64,000 nucleotides of DNA, from positions 32,756,457 to 32,820,456 of the forward strand of contig OX411544.1 of NCBI GenBank assembly GCA_948146395.1, given 5' to 3'. The notes under the pieces are model-generated. The model did not search any database and had not been told where the DNA came from. It saw nothing but the letters and a program-made list of their open reading frames with translations. How positions within the stretch are numbered: position 1 is the stretch's first letter; every line of letters begins with the position of its first letter. Shown here one piece after another: positions 23,854 through 35,895 of this stretch. This stretch comes from Fragum whitleyi (lineage: Eukaryota > Mollusca > Bivalvia > Cardiida > Cardiidae). The translations under genes were made by a program, and so were the position numbers.

Positions 23854-24081
23854 TTAACCCTTTGCTGTTTTATCCCTGCTTTTTCTGTGCCTGTCATTTT
23901 ATGATTGAGAAAATATTGTGAAAAAAGAAGAAATTGCTTTTGGCAAGCAATTTCTTCTTTTTCCACACTATTTTCTACCCTATTGAATGGTTATTTTTCA
24001 AATTAAATGCACTTTAAATTTTCGTCTGCAAAACCTTTGAATTTGGACAAGTCAAAATTTTGTAAATCAGGAAAGTGTTAA
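23854..24081 (+). mobile_element. 228-bp piggyBac-like MITE, copy 1
   Basis: TTAA-CCCTTTGCTGTTTTATCCC at the left, CAGGAAAGTG-TTAA at the right. The middle holds a long hairpin (AAGAAGAAATTGCTT / AAGCAATTTCTTCTT). TTAA on both sides and CCC-starting ends fit piggyBac-type insertion. Confidence 0.85.
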
Positions 24082-25524
24082 ACCAATATAATTATGCCAA
24101 AGTCCCCTGAAGCTTCACATCATCAAACTGATTTCAACATCATTTCATTAGGGGTAGACTACCGTAACTGAAGCAATAGTAGCAAGTTGCCTTTATAAAC
24201 TGGCTGTAAATTTCAATGAGACCTGATGAGGCTGAACTATGCAGTTTTATATAGTGAAACTTAAACACTAGTATTCTGCTGATCTAAGATCACAGCAAGA
24301 ACTAAGATCATCTTGCAAGTACATATAAGTTTGGAGAATAAATCTGTAAGTTACGTTGACTCTCGATCATATAGATTCCGAGTTCAAAGTTCCTTCAATT
24401 TAAAATCGATAACCTATTTTATTGTTAAGATGCACGCTCTAAGAACATTCATACCTTGATACTTGTAAGTCTGATTCTAGCTGTAATAATATTTACAGCC
24501 CTTTGTCTGAACTCTCGGTGACCAGGCTTCCCACTTCAGACTTTCAAAGGAGGAGTGCGTACGTCATCGTACGTCTCTCTTAATTTTTCGCGCGGTTATG
24601 ACAATGTGGTACTTCGGTCACACATGCTTAATTTTCAACCGCCAATCATAAAACTAACAGCACGCGTCTTAAAATTCTAGATGATGCAAATTTCCAAAAT
24701 CCAGAGTGCTATAATTAGCTTTTATTAAAACGATCATCTTTCGTTCGTTCTAGGAAAGTCGATGTCTAGCGTCGGCCACACTGGGATTACTTTTTGGTGC
24801 GTACGTTGAGGAAGCTGACCAGTGACAATTTAGTGCCCCGAAACATAACCATTTTTTTCTGAGGCTGTTTTTTCCTTTGTCACTCTGTGCTGACAAGAAA
24901 AGGTCGCAGTAAGGCATAGGTATATACTGGGTCCGGGATCTATAGATTTGAGTTGAAAAACAAAAACGGACTTTGATCAATGAACAAGCAGATTTAGTGT
25001 TGGGACTCATATATAGGCCTAGATCTAATTGAGCATGTAAAGAGCATACCAAGAGCCCGGGCGTAAAGTATAAGATCTACGTTCCCTACTCTCCATTCTT
25101 AAAATGCAGTTTACGGAATGAAGCGACACTGGATTACCGAGGATGACTAAGACGCACATGGCAAATCAACCAATAGGGGCCACCATTCTCCTTATTTTGC
25201 CATTCTTAAAATATCTAAAGATATCCCGGGAAAATGTTCCGACTAAAGACTCGGGTTAACGTATTCAAATATCTCTAATGTGCTGATTAAGATTCCTTCT
25301 AAGAAACAAAGTTTCATTTTTAACTCGGCTGTTTTCAAACACAGTGTCATTGTCATAACCCTATCGTCTTCAGATCTGACGTAGGCGTTGACGTGACAAA
25401 CTTTAACCTTGGCCATATATCGAACATTTTGATAAGAACTTGGCATTTGTATTCTCCATAAACACAAAAACCTATTATATCAAGAAGGATAATCTAAATA
25501 CATTTTAAATGCCCCCTTTTCGAC
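24082..25524. other. Unique region, no gene assigned
   Basis: It is richer in CpG around 24540-24620 and 24750-24800 than its surroundings (for example GTACGTCATCGTACG, TTTCGCGCGG). A 100-codon minus frame at 24750-25052 has no recognised features. It might hold a regulatory element or a non-coding exon; this is not supported further. Confidence 0.3.
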
Positions 25525-25753
25525 TTAACCCTTTCCTGTTTTACAAAATTTTGGACCTGTCCAAATTCAAAGGTTTTGCAGACGAAAATTTAAAGTGGAT
25601 TTAATTTGAAAAATAACCTTTCAGTAGGGTAGAAAATAGTGTGGAAAAGGAAGAAATTGCTTGTCAGAAGCAATTTCTTCTTTTTTCACAATGTTTTCTC
25701 AGTCATAAAATCACAGGCACGTAAAAAGCAGGGATTAAACAGGAAAGGGTTAA
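25525..25753 (-). mobile_element. piggyBac-like MITE, copy 2 (inverted)
   Basis: Same element in the opposite direction: TTAACCCTTTCCTGTTTTAC ... AGAAATTGCTTGTC hairpin ... AACAGGAAAGGGTTAA. TTAA on both sides. Confidence 0.85.
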
Positions 25754-26289
25754 ATATTTTGAACTGTAAAGCACTTGCTACTGGGTGTGTCACCCGCTCA
25801 TGTTACTCATGTAAACTTATCTTACAAAATTATTTCATTCATATTGATAGATTCTGAATTGACATCCACCCAGACACACTCGGGGTTATTCGTGTGATTC
25901 ATGCGATTAATTACTTCATTAATAACTTGGTGCAGTTCATGTCTCGTTTTCCTACGCTGTCAATCAACAGTCTCTCTCGGTTTTCAATTTGCCTGCACTT
26001 TAATGAGCTCGTTTCCATTCAATCGATGGGAAGGCGGTTTCTGAGAATGGCCTTCGTGGTAGTTGGTATTTTACTCTAGCAAGAAGTTTTGAATGTTGCA
26101 AGGAAATGTCATGGCATTTAAAGTCGGTATATTTGATTCAGAATTACACAATACCTTTAAGAAAGACAATTTTTATATATTTATTCAAATAGATAAGAAA
26201 GGTTTTTATCTAAATATACGATATAAGCTTTCAAAACGAATAGAATTGGGTTATTACAGGGATATGAATAGGTATGATATATACACAAA

Positions 26290-26396
26290 GAAAAAAATAT
26301 TGCAACAACTAAATAATATAAATATAAAAGTACTTTCTATGAAGCCAGATGTGAACCTCATAGAGTATGAATGGGGCATTATTATGCTTGCCTAAT
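26290..26396 (+). pseudogene. Possible Tc1/mariner transposase C-terminal remnant
   Basis: Within a 100-codon open frame (26093-26395) the end reads LNNINIKVLSMKPDVNLIE then YEWG. This resembles the region around the third catalytic acidic residue of Tc1-like transposases (consensus NI..L.WP..SPDLNPIEH.W). The upstream part of the frame is not recognisable and a stop follows soon after, so this would be a decayed fragment. It rests on one short motif. Confidence 0.35.
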
Positions 26397-26813
26397 ATGG
26401 GAACTAGTATTCCAAATTTAACATCCGGCACTGACTTGACAGATGTTGCAAGAGTAATGACGACATTGACACGCAACGTCTGATCTAAGGTAAGAAGAGA
26501 ATAGTGGGTATCGTGAATGCCAGTGCTTTAAAATATTCACGATATTGACTGTACAGTTATCGCGATGATTACTCTTAGATTAGAAATACTGACCAGTTTG
26601 AAATCTCACCTAGCTTAGTCGATGCAGCCAAAGTTAGTCATGTAAAAGTATTTGTGGAAAACCATATTCTTGTTACAAAACCCAAATTTGCATTCATGAA
26701 ATTGCTGACTTAGGTGAATAATGTCTTTTTTTTCCCATTTCATAACAGATTTTACGGTTTAATAATATTTTCATGCGTATTAAATACACAGTTCCTCTTT
26801 GCCTAGAACTACT

Positions 26814-27042
26814 TTAACCCTTTGCTGTTTAATCCCTGCTTTTTACGTGTCTGTGATTTTATGATTGAGAAAACATTGTGAAAAAAGAAGAAATTGCTTC
26901 TGACAAGCAATTTCTTCTTTTTCCACACTATTTTCTACTCTATAGAATAGTTATTTTTCAAATTAAATCCACTTTAAATTTTCGTCTGCAAAACCTTTGA
27001 ATTTGGACAGGTCTAAAATTTTGTAAAACAGGAAAGGGTTGA
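26814..27042 (+). mobile_element. piggyBac-like MITE, copy 3
   Basis: TTAACCCTTTGCTGTTTAATC ... AACAGGAAAGGGTTGA. The right TTAA has become TTGA; otherwise full length. Confidence 0.85.
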
Positions 27043-27620
27043 TGAAAATCGGATGTTGTAATATTTTTTTTCTTTGTGTATATTTATTATGAGAGTGAAG
27101 CAACTCTCCTTGGTGATGAAACATGGAAAAAACAATTATCTTAGAACATGAGTTCAGAAATTAATACGACTTCTTATCAGCAAGGACCCCACATGCAATT
27201 GTAAATTAAGATGCAAAAACATATAATTGTTATAAACTGAGTTTTTATATCCATTTAAAACGCAAAAAATGTTCTCAAATCTTACAGAATATATCACTCG
27301 CAAATTATCAGAGCAAAAACTTAAAATTAATGAATTCTATACCAAATTTGGATATTAAATCGAGAAAAAAGGTGGATGTTGAAATATGTGCACCTTTAAT
27401 TTTCCTTAGAGTTCTTTCGTTTGGTGAGACCGTGCGCCTATGATGCGATATTTCAGGCACGTCTCTGCAAAAGCACAGCTTTTACTATGTAATGCTTGTT
27501 TCAGCGTGTTCTATGAAAAGAAGCTATATGAAGTAATAAGTGAGGTTTACAAGCGGCTCCATATAATTTTTCTTTGTTTAAAGTAAAGACCACGCAGGTG
27601 TACCTAGAAGGTTACTAGAT

Positions 27621-27849
27621 TTAACCCTTTGCTGTTTAATCCCTGCTTTTTACGTGCCTGTGATTTTATGATTGAGAAAACATTGTGAAAAAAGAAGAAA
27701 TTGCTCCTGACAAGCAATTTCTTCTTTTTCCACGATATTTTCTACCCTACTGAATGGTTATTTTTCAAATTAAATCCACTTTAAATTTTCGTCTGCAAAA
27801 CCTCTGAATTTGGACAGGTCCAACATTTTGAAAAACGGGAAAGTGTTAA
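27621..27849 (+). mobile_element. piggyBac-like MITE, copy 4
   Basis: TTAACCCTTTGCTGTTTAATC ... ACGGGAAAGTGTTAA, TTAA on both sides, same central hairpin. Confidence 0.85.
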
Positions 27850-28309
27850 CAAAAGGTCTGTGGCATGATAATATGAGGTGTCATGATAATATTTCAGACA
27901 GTTCTATGTAATATATATGATTGCTTATCAATAAGGACTCTCACAATAACAGATTATTTACTGACATTTATACATGAATAATCTCTCAGATACAAAATAC
28001 TAGTACCCTAGTTTTCCGTCTTTGAAAAAAACCCAAAAAAACACAAACACATCAGTCTTCAAAACCGTGTCTTGTACATTGTGAGCTTGCAACAATTCGT
28101 CACAGAATCTTGTAAAAGCCATTTTGTTAATTGTTAAGTGCAATCTATATTTTTACTATACATAAACTTTATTTTGATGAATCCATCTCGAATGCATTGG
28201 CATGTAAATGTATGACAAAAACACTCCTACTAAGAGATTTAAGCGCAACCTAGAGCAACAAGATTTTGAAAAAGCCATCGTATCCGTGTGTATGTTTACC
28301 CAGAATACT

Positions 28310-30155
28310 GCAACAACTTAGAGCTTTTGTCATTAAGACCGAGTGTGATATCGTGCGATATTGTAATTACTATGTGGAGCAAACAATCAATAATGTAGTT
28401 CTGTTATGACAAATACGTTTTTCACTTCAGACTGCAATTAATTACAACTTTATAGAGTCAAATATATAGTTAATACTTACAGAACCTAGAACATTAATGT
28501 TAACTCGTACAGTTAGTTACATCGTGAAATTGACGTTCACCTCAATCAAAACCATTCTAAATCGCTCACTCAGCGCTCCATTCATTCACTCATTCATTTA
28601 TCCATTCATTCATTTATTCAAAACACTCACTCAAACCACCCAAAAAAGCTCAAACCCATTGAAAAATATAGAATCAACAACGTGATTCAAAATAAATTTG
28701 GATAGAGAAAAATCTCGATTGCACTGACATAATTAAAGCTCCTTACAGGTTCTTGAAGAAATAGGAAGCTTTCTATAGAATGTATATGCACATTTTATTA
28801 AAAGGAGGTAATCAATTTCGCTAATTTTGTTCATCCTGAACAAAATTTGCGATATTGGATTACCTCCTTTTAAATTCACTCAAAACTCGCTCCACACACT
28901 CATTCAATTTCATTCTTAAACCATTTCAATATCATTCACCTTGTCAATTTCACGATTTTGTGAACTGTATACATTAGAACATTATGTTCAGACTACCGCC
29001 AGCAATTAAGAGCTTTAGTCATTAAGCTAAAGTGTGATACTGTGATCTATTGAAATTTTACTATTAGGAGTCAACAATCAATAATGTAGATCTTGACGGA
29101 TACGTTTCCCACTTCAGACGTCAATCAACGACACTTTTCTTTATGGTATAACGTTTCATTCAAAACCCAGTACACCGATGCTCTCTCGAATACATTTCCA
29201 CATATATAAATAAAGTTTACGCTAGCATTTTTGAGATTCGGTCATTAAATTCGATTGTGCTATCGTGCAATATTATAATTGCTACGATTGTGCAGTTGCT
29301 ACGATTGTGCAACCATTATGACTCATAAAATAAAACTCACGTCAGACGTTGATCAACTTTTGAACCAATACTAACTCGTATACATCACAACGTATATGCA
29401 AAGAACCGCAGGCAATTAAAGACTCTCGTCATTTAGCTCGTTAGTGCTATCGTGCTATATTTAGAATCAAATTAGTATGCGGAGTCAGCATTTAATATTG
29501 TAGAACTATTATGAAGATACATTTCTGACTTCAGACTTCAATGAAATACAACTTTCCACATGATGTCATACGTAGTTCATACTTATAGAACCCTACATCA
29601 ATGGTTAAAAGTATATAGTTGCAAGTGCATATGCAAATTACCGATAGCAACTTAGAGCTTTAATAATCATTTAACTCGTTGGTGACATCGTGCTGAATTG
29701 TAATTATCATATGTGGAGTCAACAATCAATATTGTAGAACCGTTATGACAGATACATTTCTCACTTCAGACTGAAATCAATTACAACTTTTGGGTGTCAT
29801 ATACACTTAATCACGTAAAGAACCAAGTATACCAATGCTTACTGGCATACAATTGCAAGTACATGTCGTTGCTGGGATGATCAAAACTTCGTAACTACAT
29901 CTTGAATAACTTCGAGTTTCGAGGTATTGGTCGCCAAACGACAAAACATGAATACGCAGATTACTGCCAGCAACTTTTAAGCTTTAGTCATTTAGCTTGT
30001 TGGTGATATAGCGCTTTTTTTGTAATTACTACATAAGTGAAGTCAACGATCAATATTGTAGAACCGTTATGACAGTAACATTTCCAACTTTCAGACGTCA
30101 ATCAATTACAACTTTCTATAGGGTGTCATGTATAGTTCATACTGGAATGAGTTCA
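28310..30155 (+). repeat. Array of ~225-235-bp units, about six copies
   Basis: Each unit has (C)AACTTAGAGCTTT(A/T)GTCAT, a GTGATATCGTGC-like part, ATTGTAATTAC, GAGTCAACAATCAAT(A)ATGTAG, TTATGACA(G)ATACATTTC and ACTTCAGAC...CAATTACAACTTT. Landmarks lie near 28383, 29070, 29300, 29489, 29722 and 30045. A TA MITE (28508-28969) interrupts the first unit, and another (30156-30401) follows the last. Confidence 0.8.
28508..28969. mobile_element. Mariner/Tc1-type MITE (TA), copy 1
   Basis: TA-CAGTTAGTTACATCGTGAAA at the left, TTTCACGATTTTGTGAACTG-TA at the right. The middle carries a hairpin AGGAGGTAATC ... ATTTTGTTCATCCTGAACAAAAT ... GATTACCTCCT and many CACTCA/CATTCA motifs. No ORF. The TA duplication and CAGT ends fit Tc1/mariner mobilisation. 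Confidence 0.85.
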
Positions 30156-30401
30156 TACAGTTAAGAACATCTTGAAATTGACTTTTGTAAGCGTATTTTG
30201 CGTTTGCAAAAAAATAAAAAGCTACTCAAAAAAATCCATATATGCAAATTTTATTAAAGGGAGGTAATACATATCGCTTTTTTTGTTCATCAAGAACAAA
30301 ATTAGCTAAATCGGATTAACTCCCTCGAATTTAACTCAAAATTCACTCATCATTCATTCAAATTCATTTATCTTGTCAATTTCACGATGTTATTAACTGT
30401 A
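30156..30401. mobile_element. TA MITE, copy 2 (shortened)
   Basis: TACAGTTAAGAACATCTTGAAA ... TTTCACGATGTTATTAACTGTA with the GGGAGGTAATAC hairpin. It lacks the CACTCA-rich left half. Confidence 0.8.
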
Positions 30402-31764
30402 AATGATCTAAATGCCTGTGAATGAAACTTGGACGACCAAAACATCGTAAATACAACTTGAAAGCGCTGTCGTTTCGCTACGATGGTTTAGTCGTCCATC
30501 AACGACAAGATCTTTATAAATTCAAATTCAAACTCCTTTATTAATTTGAAAAGTCCAGTTATATGATTGTCACCAAGAACATACATACAACACACATAAA
30601 AGACAGAACTTATCAAAAAGGTAAATATAATCTATGAACCGATATATAATACCGGCATACATATCAAGACCCAGAGTCAAATCCTGATAGTGTAATTCAA
30701 AATCATTGCAACCAGAGCTTAAAGAAAGCTGTCATTGCTACGCTTCATAATCACAATGACAATAAATCTACTTGCCTAAAGTTAATCATTCTTTATATAA
30801 TTAATTTTATGGTATCCATGACCAATTACAATGGTAACGATGACCCTAAAATCATGCATATCTTATAGTATGTTTGCTTTCAATTATAAGACTGTTTTAG
30901 TCGACCTACGCGAGTCTACCGTAGTACTGATTTTATCTAATTTCTGATGAAAGTTTCAGTAGAGAGAGAAATCGTGATATCCCTTTCCAACAAGATTACA
31001 GACGCCTCTCATTCGTGTAGGTGTACACGTAACCACGAGGCTAATTAAAGTACGTGGACTTTGTAAAATATGGTTACGGAAAAAAAAGGACTCACTGTTC
31101 CTAAATCTACATTTCGTCGGACCACTTTCTACCACATTTTTTTAGATATATTTCATGATTTTTTGAGGGGATTATCTTATGTTCTTCTCGAATGAACGTG
31201 CTTGATGCACAGGTAGTTCTTGGAAGAAAGCTATACCACTAATACGTGATATCCACGCGCTTATATTGTTTGATACAAATTGTCATGAGATCTAATTGTC
31301 GTCATTCTAGTTGTTTATTGAGCTTTATTTTATTTTGGAAAATTTTAATATAAGGGTGAACATATATCGCTTTTTGGTTTTGAATATATGCCACTTTACC
31401 TGGGAGAATTGAGGTTGACTTTTGTGAAAAAGTTTTTCTAATTATTGTCTAATTGATTTTCAACATCTTTCGTGTACGCTCAATGCATTTTACGGCCCTG
31501 TGATTTTTATCATCAATTTCTTTTTTTTTTTTTTTTTTTACAAAAAAAATTCTACAATCAAAGATGGTTTCTTGTCTCAATAGCCGTCTGAGAACTCTCA
31601 AATTTTAATATTTTCAATTAGGACCTCTCTGAAATTTATTAAAAAATGAAAGGAATACTGGTAATTAAAGAGACATGTGAATGCAATTAAAGAGTGTGGT
31701 GGATGGAATTAAAGAGACATTTAGATGAAATTTTCGTATGTTCGAGCTGAAATGTTCGTATCAG
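30402..31764. other. No gene seen
   Basis: Proximal part of the presumed first intron of the neurexin-like gene. It contains a T-rich tract (31521-31540) and single-copy AT-rich DNA. Confidence 0.45.
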
Positions 31765-31770
31765 ACTTAC
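31765..31770 (-). promoter_or_regulatory. Splice donor of the neurexin-like first coding exon
   Basis: On the minus strand the exon ends GAACAGG and is followed by GTAAGT, a strong metazoan 5' splice site. Reading through it quickly gives non-homologous sequence and a stop. It places all of 1-31764 in the following intron unless an unrecognised exon is hidden there. Confidence 0.85.
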
Positions 31771-32503
31771 CCTGTTCACAAAATTCGCCTGTATAGTCGG
31801 TCCAGGAGCAGTCACACTGTACACCGGAGTCCCGCATTACGCAGATCCCGCCGTGACGACATGGATTCGTGTGCAAACATTCGTCATCGTCCAAAATAAT
31901 CCCATCCGAGTCCAACATTTCCGCCGGAACCAGTGCCTGTCCGCAATTACTATAAAACAGGTTCCGAACCGAGCCCCGGAGTCGTTGATGGAATAGCGCC
32001 TGTGTCAATGGAAGCTCGGACAATCTGTCATTAAAGGACATTGGAAGACCTCCTATATACACAAAATTATCTTCCGATGAATATACGATCTCCTTATCGG
32101 GATCGTAAGCTTTATATTCGCGCGTGTATGTGATCTGATCGACGGTAAGGATCGTAAGTCTACCGTCACGCATCACCTTAACTGTATGCCATTCGTTGTC
32201 ATTGAGATTCGTACCCGCGGACAGCCGGTCGCGTTTACCCTGTATCTTGAAATGTAACTGCATAATCCCATCTACCAAGTCGAGTTCGAAATAATCCTTC
32301 GTTTCCTCGAAGTGCGTGTAAAAGATCAAGGCGTTAGCTAGATTTGTTTGAAAGTCGAGTGTAACAGAACCATTATGACACGGGGTCCACGCCGTAAACT
32401 TGCCAAAGGTAGTCCGAGATCCTTCAAAGTTTAAAGTCTGGCAAGATTTAATGAGGCCAATAAGTAGTAAAATGGCACTTAAAGCTTCCACGTGCATCGC
32501 CAT
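31771..32503 (-). CDS. Neurexin-like protein, first coding exon (signal peptide, LNS1, EGF1)
   Basis: This exon encodes the N-terminus (244 residues plus one base) of an alpha-neurexin-like presynaptic adhesion protein, expected at the cell surface. ATG at 32503 has A at -3 and G at +4, and an in-frame TAG lies eight codons upstream (32525-32527). Residues 1 to about 22 form a hydrophobic signal peptide (core LSAILLLIGL). Residues ~25-200 resemble a laminin-G/LNS domain, with motifs such as NALIFYTHFEE, NDNEWHTVKVMRDG and NFVYIGGLP. Residues 206-244 are an EGF-like domain with six cysteines (209, 215, 221, 230, 232, 242). The order LNS then EGF right after the signal peptide is the alpha-neurexin start. 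The exon ends in phase 1 at a GTAAGT donor (31765-31770), as is usual for such modules. Later LNS/EGF, transmembrane and PDZ-binding parts are not in the window. A Slit- or CASPR-type relative is possible but fits less well. Confidence 0.9.
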
Positions 32504-32666
32504 GTTGAACACTAGAGGTGTGGTCTAAGGAATCCGAGATAGGTGTGTGATTTTTGGAAACAAACAGGACAACGTCTCAAAGTTTGGTTGTTGGATTGTT
32601 TGAAGTTAACATTGCAAGAAATGTCCCCCTGAAATGACCAATGCAACGTCGTGTTTTTTTCAGAAC

Positions 32667-33091
32667 TACACTTAAGAACATCGTGAAATTGACATATATT
32701 CCGATCAAAACCGTTCTAAATCGCTCACTCATCGCTCCATCCATTCCGAACACTCAAATCGATCAAAAACGCTCAAAAATCTCATGAACACATTTCGATA
32801 TCGTTCGATACGATCAGCATTAAATTGAAACCGATCGAATTATTCTATGACTTTATTGGCTGATGTGGATTTTAAAGTGTCTGATTAGACCACGAAGACA
32901 CACAAACTGTATCTTATTAAAGGTAGGTAATTGATATAGCTATGAATAGCTGTGCAGCATGAACAAAATTAGCAATGTTGGGTTACTTCCCTTTAATTTC
33001 ACTCAAAACGCGCTCCACACACTCATTCAATTGCATTTATAAATCATTCCGAAATCATTTTCTTGTCAATTTCACGGTGTTCATAACTGTA
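32667..33091. mobile_element. TA MITE, copy 3, just upstream of the neurexin-like exon
   Basis: TACACTTAAGAACATCGTGAAA ... TTTCACGGTGTTCATAACTGTA. Its near end lies 164 bases upstream of the ATG at 32503, so it is in the 5' UTR, promoter or preceding intron of the gene. Confidence 0.82.
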
Positions 33092-33465
33092 GGGAAAGAG
33101 GGAGGTAGAATGCACTTTGGATTTAAATATTCCAACAATGATGCAACAAACTCTTTGTTGTGGTCACTCATTAGAATCGTTTTGCATAGACAAATCAATG
33201 GAGTACCAACAGCATAGGGTGTTTTTGATAAAGAACAATCTTAAAATGGCTTTGCTACCTCTTATCTTTATCTCTCAAAGCTCATGATCCGTCACAAAAA
33301 AAAAACAAACAAAATAACACCCTGGATATATAGATAATCTAATTTTCACTTTCTCCTATAAAAAGAAAAGTCGCACTAATGTATGGATCTACTTCGCGTA
33401 TTTCAACCTTGCAATCCGGTTTTTATTTCCACAAATTAAAAAAGAATTCCCTTTATCAAATAAAA

Positions 33466-34215
33466 CAAGAGGGCCATGATGGTCCTCGGTCGCTATCCGG
33501 AGTCTCTTTGACCTTTGCAACATCGTATCAATTAAAATTTTTTATGCTACATACAAAAATATAAAGGCTCTCTGCCTTCTGGTTTCAAAGAAGAATTTTT
33601 TTTAAAGATTTTTGCTCTCTGATTCTATGTAAAAAGGGATGTGCCCCGGTGGGGCCCAAATATGACCCACGGGTCTTTATATAAACAACTTGGTAGAGGT
33701 CTACTACATTATACTACATACTAAATATGAAAGATGTCTGCCTTCTGGTTTCAAAGAAGATTTTTTTTTTTAAATTTTCCTATTCCTACCCTTCGTGCTC
33801 AGGTGAGCTAAAAAGGGTTGCGCCTGGGTGGTGCCAAAATATGCCCCAAGGTCTTGATATGAACTTGGTAGAAGTCCACTTGATGATGCTACATACCAAA
33901 TTTGAAAGCTGCCTGCCTTCTGGTTTCAGAGAAGAAGTTTTTTTTTAAGTTTTCGCTATTTGATTCCATGTAAAAAGGGCTGTGCCTGGGTGGAGCCCAA
34001 ATATGATCCCAGGGTCTTGATATGAACAAGCTTGGTGGAGGCGCACTATATGATGCTACATACCAAATATGAAAGCTGTCTGCCATCTGGTTTCAGAGAA
34101 AAAGATTTTCCTATTTTCACCCTTGAAGAAGATGTTTAAAGAAATTGTGGACGACGCTCGACGGACGACTGACGACGGACGCCGAACATTGTACGATCAC
34201 AATAGCTCATCTTGC
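33466..34215 (+). repeat. Tandem-cored element (same type as 14873-16318), short copy
   Basis: ACAAGAGGGCCATGATGGTCC start, about three units with AAGCTG(T/C)CTGCC(T/A)TCTGGTTTC and GGGTCTTGATATGAAC, then GACGGACGACTGACGACGG and a truncated right end (AATAGCTCATCTTGC). Confidence 0.82.
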
Positions 34216-34325
34216 TATAAAAGGGGTACATCCTATCATGAGAGCTGAACCAGATGTCGTATTTCGAAAATGAATATACCATGAGGTAGAATGACTCTTT
34301 TTGGTTTAGAAATGTACTTCGGTCC

Positions 34326-34443
34326 CGTATTCGAGGTACAAAAGCGTTTGCAACAAAATATTGCACGTAAGTGCACGTGCAAAGCAGAATATCATTTTCA
34401 AATAATTTTTGCAAACGTTTTTTTTCTTGAACACAGGGGTTGT
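34326..34443. repeat. Palindromic element (hairpin family 2)
   Basis: AAAAGCGTTTGCAA ... GTAAGTGCACGTGCAAAGCAG ... TTTGCAAACGTTTTTTTTCTT then GAACACAGGG. The ends are diverged. Confidence 0.6.
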
Positions 34444-34459
34444 GAAAAGTTTCGATCAT

Positions 34460-35890
34460 ATACCGGTTGACAGTCCGCGAGACTTAGCCAGTGTCTGCAC
34501 TGTGACTTCCCGAGTGCTTCTTTTCTGTGTGACGGGCCATAATTATTCATTTAAATAGAGCTTGTTTTTAATTCATGGATGTATGAATATTATAAACCTG
34601 ATAAGGTTTTAAGGTTCAAACTTTCCATGAATACCGGACAATGATCAATCTCTTCGTATCTTAAAGTTTGATTTCGAAAAACAAAAATGCAAAGATTTCC
34701 CATTAACCAGATTGAATAGATTTCTCATTGGACCATTTTGTGAGCAAAACTGTTTTCATTTAGGTTTAAAAACAAATCATTCAGCCAATCAGAAAGCGCA
34801 AAACTTGAATAATACAGCTAAGATAAAATTATTACTTGATGAATGAGAAGGAAACATATTATCTAGAATGTTTCTAATCTAACGATTACTAAAACTATTC
34901 AGTCTCGCAAAATGATTTAATCGTGATTGCGATTTTATAATCCTTTTTTTACATTTTTTACATTTTCATATACAATTTTTAGACTGCTTCAACTTCAAGA
35001 TTTTGGTACCGGCGACAATTTATTTTGAGTTTGAGTCATATATTGTAGAAACATAGAAGAAACTGATTTCAACCGATTCTTCTTTCCCCGACTGGAGTTT
35101 TGTTACTCATTATGTCAACGAACAATTGTCAAAGAATTTCTGAGAAAAGGTGAAATGAAAAATAAATATGAAAATAAGACACGGTTGTTAAATTGATAAG
35201 AAAGGTTGTTATTAAATAAAATCGAATTTACAGAGAAACATATTTAAACCATCGCATCCAAGGTACACTTTTTGGACGATTTGACTTTTTTATATCTTAG
35301 ATAAGAAAGAAAATAATACCTTATTTTATTTTGGGTTAGAAAGGTTTTAAAAATCCCCCGCAATATTGTAAGGAAATAAAGCGATCACATCAAACATCTA
35401 ATATTGCTATTATTGCTCGGAAAGATTACCCCAATCCATTGAGAGCACATTACAAACAATCCGAATGACCATATACGGCCATATTAACAATAACATTAGG
35501 TTAAATTAATTCACGTTAAGTAAATAACTCCACACAGCATCGCTCGATTTTCCGTATAGCCCACCGCTAAGAAAACAGATAATCCCCTAATGTAGGCTGA
35601 ACAATCCTTGGATACGGCACTAGAGGTTGTTTAACATTTAATCCAAAAGCATGTCTAAATTGCTCTTGAATCCATCATTATTTAACAACAGCAGAGAGAA
35701 TGTGTGTCATAGCCTGAACAAGCCATACAACTAAATCCGCCTATTAAATCAATGTTTTTCTCCCAATATCGGGTTGATCGGGAGAACGGTTCCGCGTTTT
35801 TCCGAGCTCAAGCTCTCCGATATTTCCAGTAGATCTATAACCAGTCCCCGGCATCTACACGCTGTCATCTCGAGTGAGCGAGTTCCATAC
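34460..35890. other. Region upstream of the neurexin-like exon, no gene assigned
   Basis: Mostly single-copy. A less AT-rich block at 35770-35890 (GAACGGTTCCGCG, CCGAGCTCAAGCTCTCCG) could be a 5' UTR exon or promoter of the minus-strand neurexin-like gene. No open frame or clear donor supports it. Confidence 0.3.
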
Positions 35891-35895
35891 TCCCA

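Noticed and set aside
24750..25052. 100-codon minus-strand frame
   Set aside because: No domain, no splice signals judged convincing, composition like surrounding non-coding DNA.
32504..32512. Start of the neurexin-like protein three codons further upstream
   Set aside because: The codon at 32512 is GTG, not ATG. The first ATG in frame is at 32503 with a good context.
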